This document shows, one piece after another, positions 60,027 to 64,000 of a stretch of 64,000 nt of DNA (position 1 is the first letter of the stretch; every line of letters starts with the position of its first letter). The stretch is from Saccharum officinarum (lineage: Eukaryota > Streptophyta > Magnoliopsida > Poales > Poaceae), in assembly GCA_020631735.1 (NCBI GenBank), contig CM036221.1:13497381-13561380 (forward strand). Reading direction: 5' to 3'. The position numbers were made by a program, and so were the translations under genes. The notes below the pieces were generated by a model. It was not told the origin of the DNA. It saw only the letters and a list, made by a program, of their open reading frames with translations, and did no database searches.

Positions 60027-60935
60027 GAATCTCATGAAAGCATCACGGTGATCATCTTTTATTGGTATTGATTGTCATAGAATATATTCACATTGACCTT
60101 TTATTGCACGCAAAATTGGTATCAGATATGGTACAGCAATTTGATTTCAATTGGAATAACACAACCCCAATCACAAAGTGAGAATCTCAAAAAGGTGTCA
60201 AGGGCTTATTGGACCAGATGTGTCTCCAGTTCTGAAATAATCTGTGTTTTGAAAGCCAAGTATCCTGTGACCCATGTCATTTTAGAAGAGTCTAGCAAGG
60301 AAACTGCTGGAAAGAATGACTGTGTTGTCCAATGGGTGTACCTAGTGTCCTAGTGTTCCAAACTGGATATATAAACTACAGTTCTTATCCATTGCGAATT
60401 CTGGAACACATCATTAGCAAGAAACTAGTGTTTGGAAGGGTTTTTCTAGCCATCCCGTTTATGTAAAGTTTTCCTTTTTCCTCTCTTAATGAAATGACAT
60501 GCAGATCTCCTGTGTTGTTCAAGAAAAAAGAATAGTCAATGCAGAACCCATGTGGCCCCAATAGAGAATGATTTAGAGCAGTAGGAGCCTGAACCCAGCT
60601 GAAACTTCTTATTTCTAGTAAACTGTTATCTTCAAGTTCAAAGTATTAAAAACCACTCAATAAGATTTAAAAAGTTTGTATTTGATTGAAACTAACCGTT
60701 TCAAAGATGCCTAGAACAGTAGAACCCTTGAGGATCCATCATGAAATGCTGTATTGAGGCCATCACAGGTATAGTAGTTTATAGACTTGGTTGGAAGCAG
60801 CCAGGGCAGACCATGTTGCTGACCACCCCCACCTCTTGATAGGCTATGGCTTTCATGGATGTAAAAGGAGCAATCTTCCAGTTGAGGTCAAACCATGCAA
60901 AGGGCATGGATCATTATGTAGCAACCACTCGCAAG
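59170..60935. other. Copy B of the tetraspanin 3' flank
   Basis: Same content as 47812-49576, including a (CA)n microsatellite at 59954-60024. No gene. Confidence 0.6.
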
Positions 60936-61211
60936 TAGGGATGAAAACGGTACGGATATTTTCCGACCGTATTCGAGACCGAATCCGTTTAGAGGGGTTA
61001 AGATGTGTCCGTATCCGAGTCCGGATATTCAACATCCGATATCGTATCCGTATCCGAATACTTAAATCACATACTTATGATGTCGATATCCAATCTTATC
61101 TCATCCGGCATGGCCGGCACTATCCGTATTCGAATCCGAATCCGACCAGAAATATGAAAACAAATGTAATATCAGCGATATCCGTTCGTATCCAATCCGT
61201 TTTCATCCCTA
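60936..61211. mobile_element. hAT-type MITE, copy B
   Basis: Identical in structure and target duplication (CTCGCAAG) to 49577-49852. It was present before the two copies separated. Confidence 0.9.
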
Positions 61212-61815
61212 CTCGCAAGCATGAACCAAAATTGTCAAGGAGCTACATTTTGGAAAGGTGGGACAAGAGTAATGCAGACAGGAACTGAGATACAATGAAG
61301 AGTGCCACTTGGGATGACTGGAGACAGTGGAATACCAAATACCAATCTACATCAAGTTCATACATGTCTTTTTCTAGAATCGCAACTATCATTAAGATAT
61401 TTTGCAATCCGATGTAAAATTGTATCCAATACATCAAAAGTTCAAAACTGATGGAACAGATGACAGAGGTAGTTCGGAAGATCAATATATTAGCAAGCAT
61501 TAGTAGCTTCAAATTCTGTATCATGGCATAAGTGTACCAAAACCATATGTTGCAGACAATGATCATTCCAGGTCTCCAGCACACAAACCATCACATCACT
61601 TATTCTAAATACATCAAAGAAAACAAACTCCAAACATGGACTTATGAAAATAGTATCAAAACCAATTCCAGCATTTGATATTACTATTCAAAGAAGTGGT
61701 ACAACTAGTCTTCCACCACAAGAATTATGACATTCTAAACTACGTGGAAAAAAAGGGGGAGAAAATAGAGCAGCAGAAACAAGTTAGACGCCTTGCCATT
61801 TTCCAGAGCAGCCCC

Positions 61816-63106
61816 TTATGCCATTGCAGCTTTCTTTTCTTCCTCAAGCTGTTTTAGCTCTATCAACCTTTCTGCCCATGCCCGCTCTCTTGCCACAGCA
61901 GCCATCTTCCTTTCTGTTCGTTCTGCCTCCTTTCTCTTAACAGCAGCAGAATACTGTGCTCTGCGCTTCTTCTTCTCAGCCTGTACGAGTAAGAATGCAT
62001 TTAAGCACTTGATTAGAAACTAAGGGTGATACATCAACTCTAACTAGAAACATAGAGCTCAGACCCAGGTAACACAACTCAGGCATATCGACTGACTTGT
62101 TTAGATCCATACTTCAGTTTACCAATGTATTTCTATGCCATACTTAGATTATGTCATTCACTTGCCTGGGGTCCAGGAAAAGGAACATATTATAAAACAG
62201 TGAACAAATAGAAGGTTGATTTTAAACTCTGCAGAGCACCGCTGGAAAGAACTGAGTGACATATAGAGTTATATGTAGTTCCATTTCATGGTGACACTTG
62301 GGACTGCTAGGCAGTCTACCATCAACTCTCAAGATTTTATTGGTCAAAAATATCTTTCCCTTCCAGCATAAGGAACCTCAAGGTAGGCTTAGATAGCATC
62401 AAACAGAGTATCGTAGCAGGAAGCTCGACAGAAAAGTAATGGCTATAGAGAATGCAAAGTGTATTCACCATAATAAAGTCCTTGCGCTGCTTGATCCGCT
62501 TCTTCTCCTTCCTCCCTCGCACGCTCCCTTGGTTCGGCTGGCTAGCTGGAATGGGCTCTTCAGGCTTGCACTTCACCCAGTAGTATGGACCTGCAGACGA
62601 CACATCATGAACATTAGTTAGACAATTGAACAAACAGAGGAACGATTCTTCTAAATACTACGCTTAACCCATCAACCTCACAGAAACTCTGAAAATAAAC
62701 TACAGAACACAGCCACACTCCAATCAAGCTGCGAAATTCAAAGGAATGGGATAACATAAATGCAAAAATAGCCAGATCGAAGCATCTCGTCAGCTAGAAA
62801 CGAAAGGCTGGATAAATCCTCCACACCTTTGGGGCGCAGGCTGGCCCTCTTCCGGCGGTTGGCGAAGCCCGGACGGCGCTTCGGGAACCGGGTGTCCATG
62901 AGCCTGGCGAAGAGCGTGGCGCCCATGGACGGCGCCTGCGAGGCGGTGACGGCGGCGGCGGCGGAGAAGGGGCGGAGCCCGATCGGATCCAGGAACCGAA
63001 GAGGAGAGGGGGGAGGAGGAAGTGGATGCGGGGCGCGACGGGGGAGAACCGCCACCGGCGAGGAGAGCGCCGGAAGGGCTCGCCGGAGAGCTCGGAGTAG
63101 CGCCAT
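61816..63106 (-). CDS. Small basic, probably mitochondrial protein, copy B
   Basis: Exons 63106-62827, 62590-62469 and 61980-61816 correspond exactly to the copy A gene and encode the same 188 residues as far as I can compare by eye. Probably an allele rather than a paralogue. 63107-64000 holds no other gene. Confidence 0.8.
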
Positions 63107-64000
63107 TGGAGAAGGTTCTAGAAGGTCGCTGTCCTGATGGGGCTATAGGGTTTTACTAGCAGGGAAGGGTGCGCGGGGAGAATGCAGGGGGCGAGTGTGC
63201 TGAGTGCGTTTGTGCACGTGCGAGTTGCGCATTTTCTACTCTACGCAAACGGTCTACCAAAGGCGTACTCATTGTGTATTTGCTGGCTCTTCAAGTACTC
63301 CATCAGTCTTAAAATTAACTAGATTTATTTATAGATGTAGTATCAGTATTTATATCTCTAATATAGGTTTAATTTTAAATATATTTTATAATGAATCTAA
63401 TAGTACGTATTCAATATTATAAATATTACTTTTTTATGTAGCTAGACAAGCTTGAGATTGATTTACTCCTTGAGCTTTCTTGTGGCTTCCTCGTGCTTTA
63501 TCATGAGCCTCGTTGTGTGTGTGAATTAAACAAAAGGCGCGTAAGACATTTGTTTCTTACTTTGTTGTCATGAGCCTTTTTTGTGGCTTCCTCGTGTTTC
63601 CCCTCAAGTCCCTTCATGTGTAACGACCATTAAAACTTGCACATAAGCAGTTTGACATCCTGCCAAGTCAGGGTTTGAGTAGGCTAGTGTTCGATGTTCT
63701 GATGAGAGTAAAGAAACATCTACAACTAGGCCAACCAACCACCCACTTACGACTTCCCGCAGGTCAGGAGCAAATGACTGCACAATCATTGGATCATTGA
63801 CAGGCAATAGGTTGATCGGAAACTAGCCAGCGATTAGGGAATGGGTGCAATGTCTGACGTCCATGGGAAGTTACTTATGTTGAAGCCATGGTTAGTATAT
63901 ATATAATAGGTAGCTATTGCCTAGCGAATGTTCATAGTCCATGGAACGAATGAGACGCCAGACCCTAGCCAAAGGCCCAAGGCAAGGCGTGTCCTTGTAC

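Overview
The window is nuclear plant DNA, most likely from an Andropogoneae-type panicoid grass (the Sorghum, Miscanthus or Saccharum group). The evidence is spliced host genes with GT..AG introns, a Sirevirus (Ty1/copia) retrotransposon, a large Mutator-like transposon, dense grass-type MITEs and a LINE tail. The genus is inference; no organellar or bacterial feature is present.

Layout. Bases 1-13,820 hold one recent, nearly complete 13.35-kb Sirevirus element (LTRs 103-1708 and 11846-13452) inserted in an older TGCAAC-type tandem repeat. Bases 13,830-19,460 are a gene-free graveyard of tandem repeats and MITEs. Bases 19,461-31,536 are a 12.1-kb Mutator-like element (MULE) with about 250-280 bp terminal inverted repeats and a 9-bp target duplication. 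Besides a MURA-type transposase it carries a plant-mobile-domain (PMD) gene and two different GRF-zinc-finger-like genes. Several of these genes are broken by stops, a frameshift or a hAT MITE. Bases 33,129-35,803 hold an intact receptor-like cytoplasmic kinase gene (+). Bases 37,609-40,815 hold an intact isovaleryl-CoA dehydrogenase gene (-, 13 exons) whose last exon is partly tandem-duplicated. Bases 41,200-46,300 are intergenic DNA rich in MITEs. Bases 46,333-47,811 hold a tetraspanin gene (+), 50,457-51,747 a small basic organelle-targeted protein gene (-), and 53,701-58,273 the 3' part of a POWERDRESS-like SANT gene (-) that runs into a 100-N gap.

After the gap, 58,374-64,000 repeats 47,016-52,641 almost base for base, including the tetraspanin 3' half, the MITE and the small basic gene. 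This looks like a second haplotype (or a very recent duplication) placed next to the first, not a set of new genes.

Host genes present: stress or immune signalling (RLCK), mitochondrial leucine catabolism (IVD), membrane scaffolding (tetraspanin), a probable mitochondrial protein and chromatin repression (SANT corepressor). They do not form a pathway. The most unusual biology is in the two large transposons: a multi-gene MULE with modular palindromes in its ends, and a Sirevirus that appears to have placed a second LTR-like promoter and a spliced leader in front of its env-like gene.
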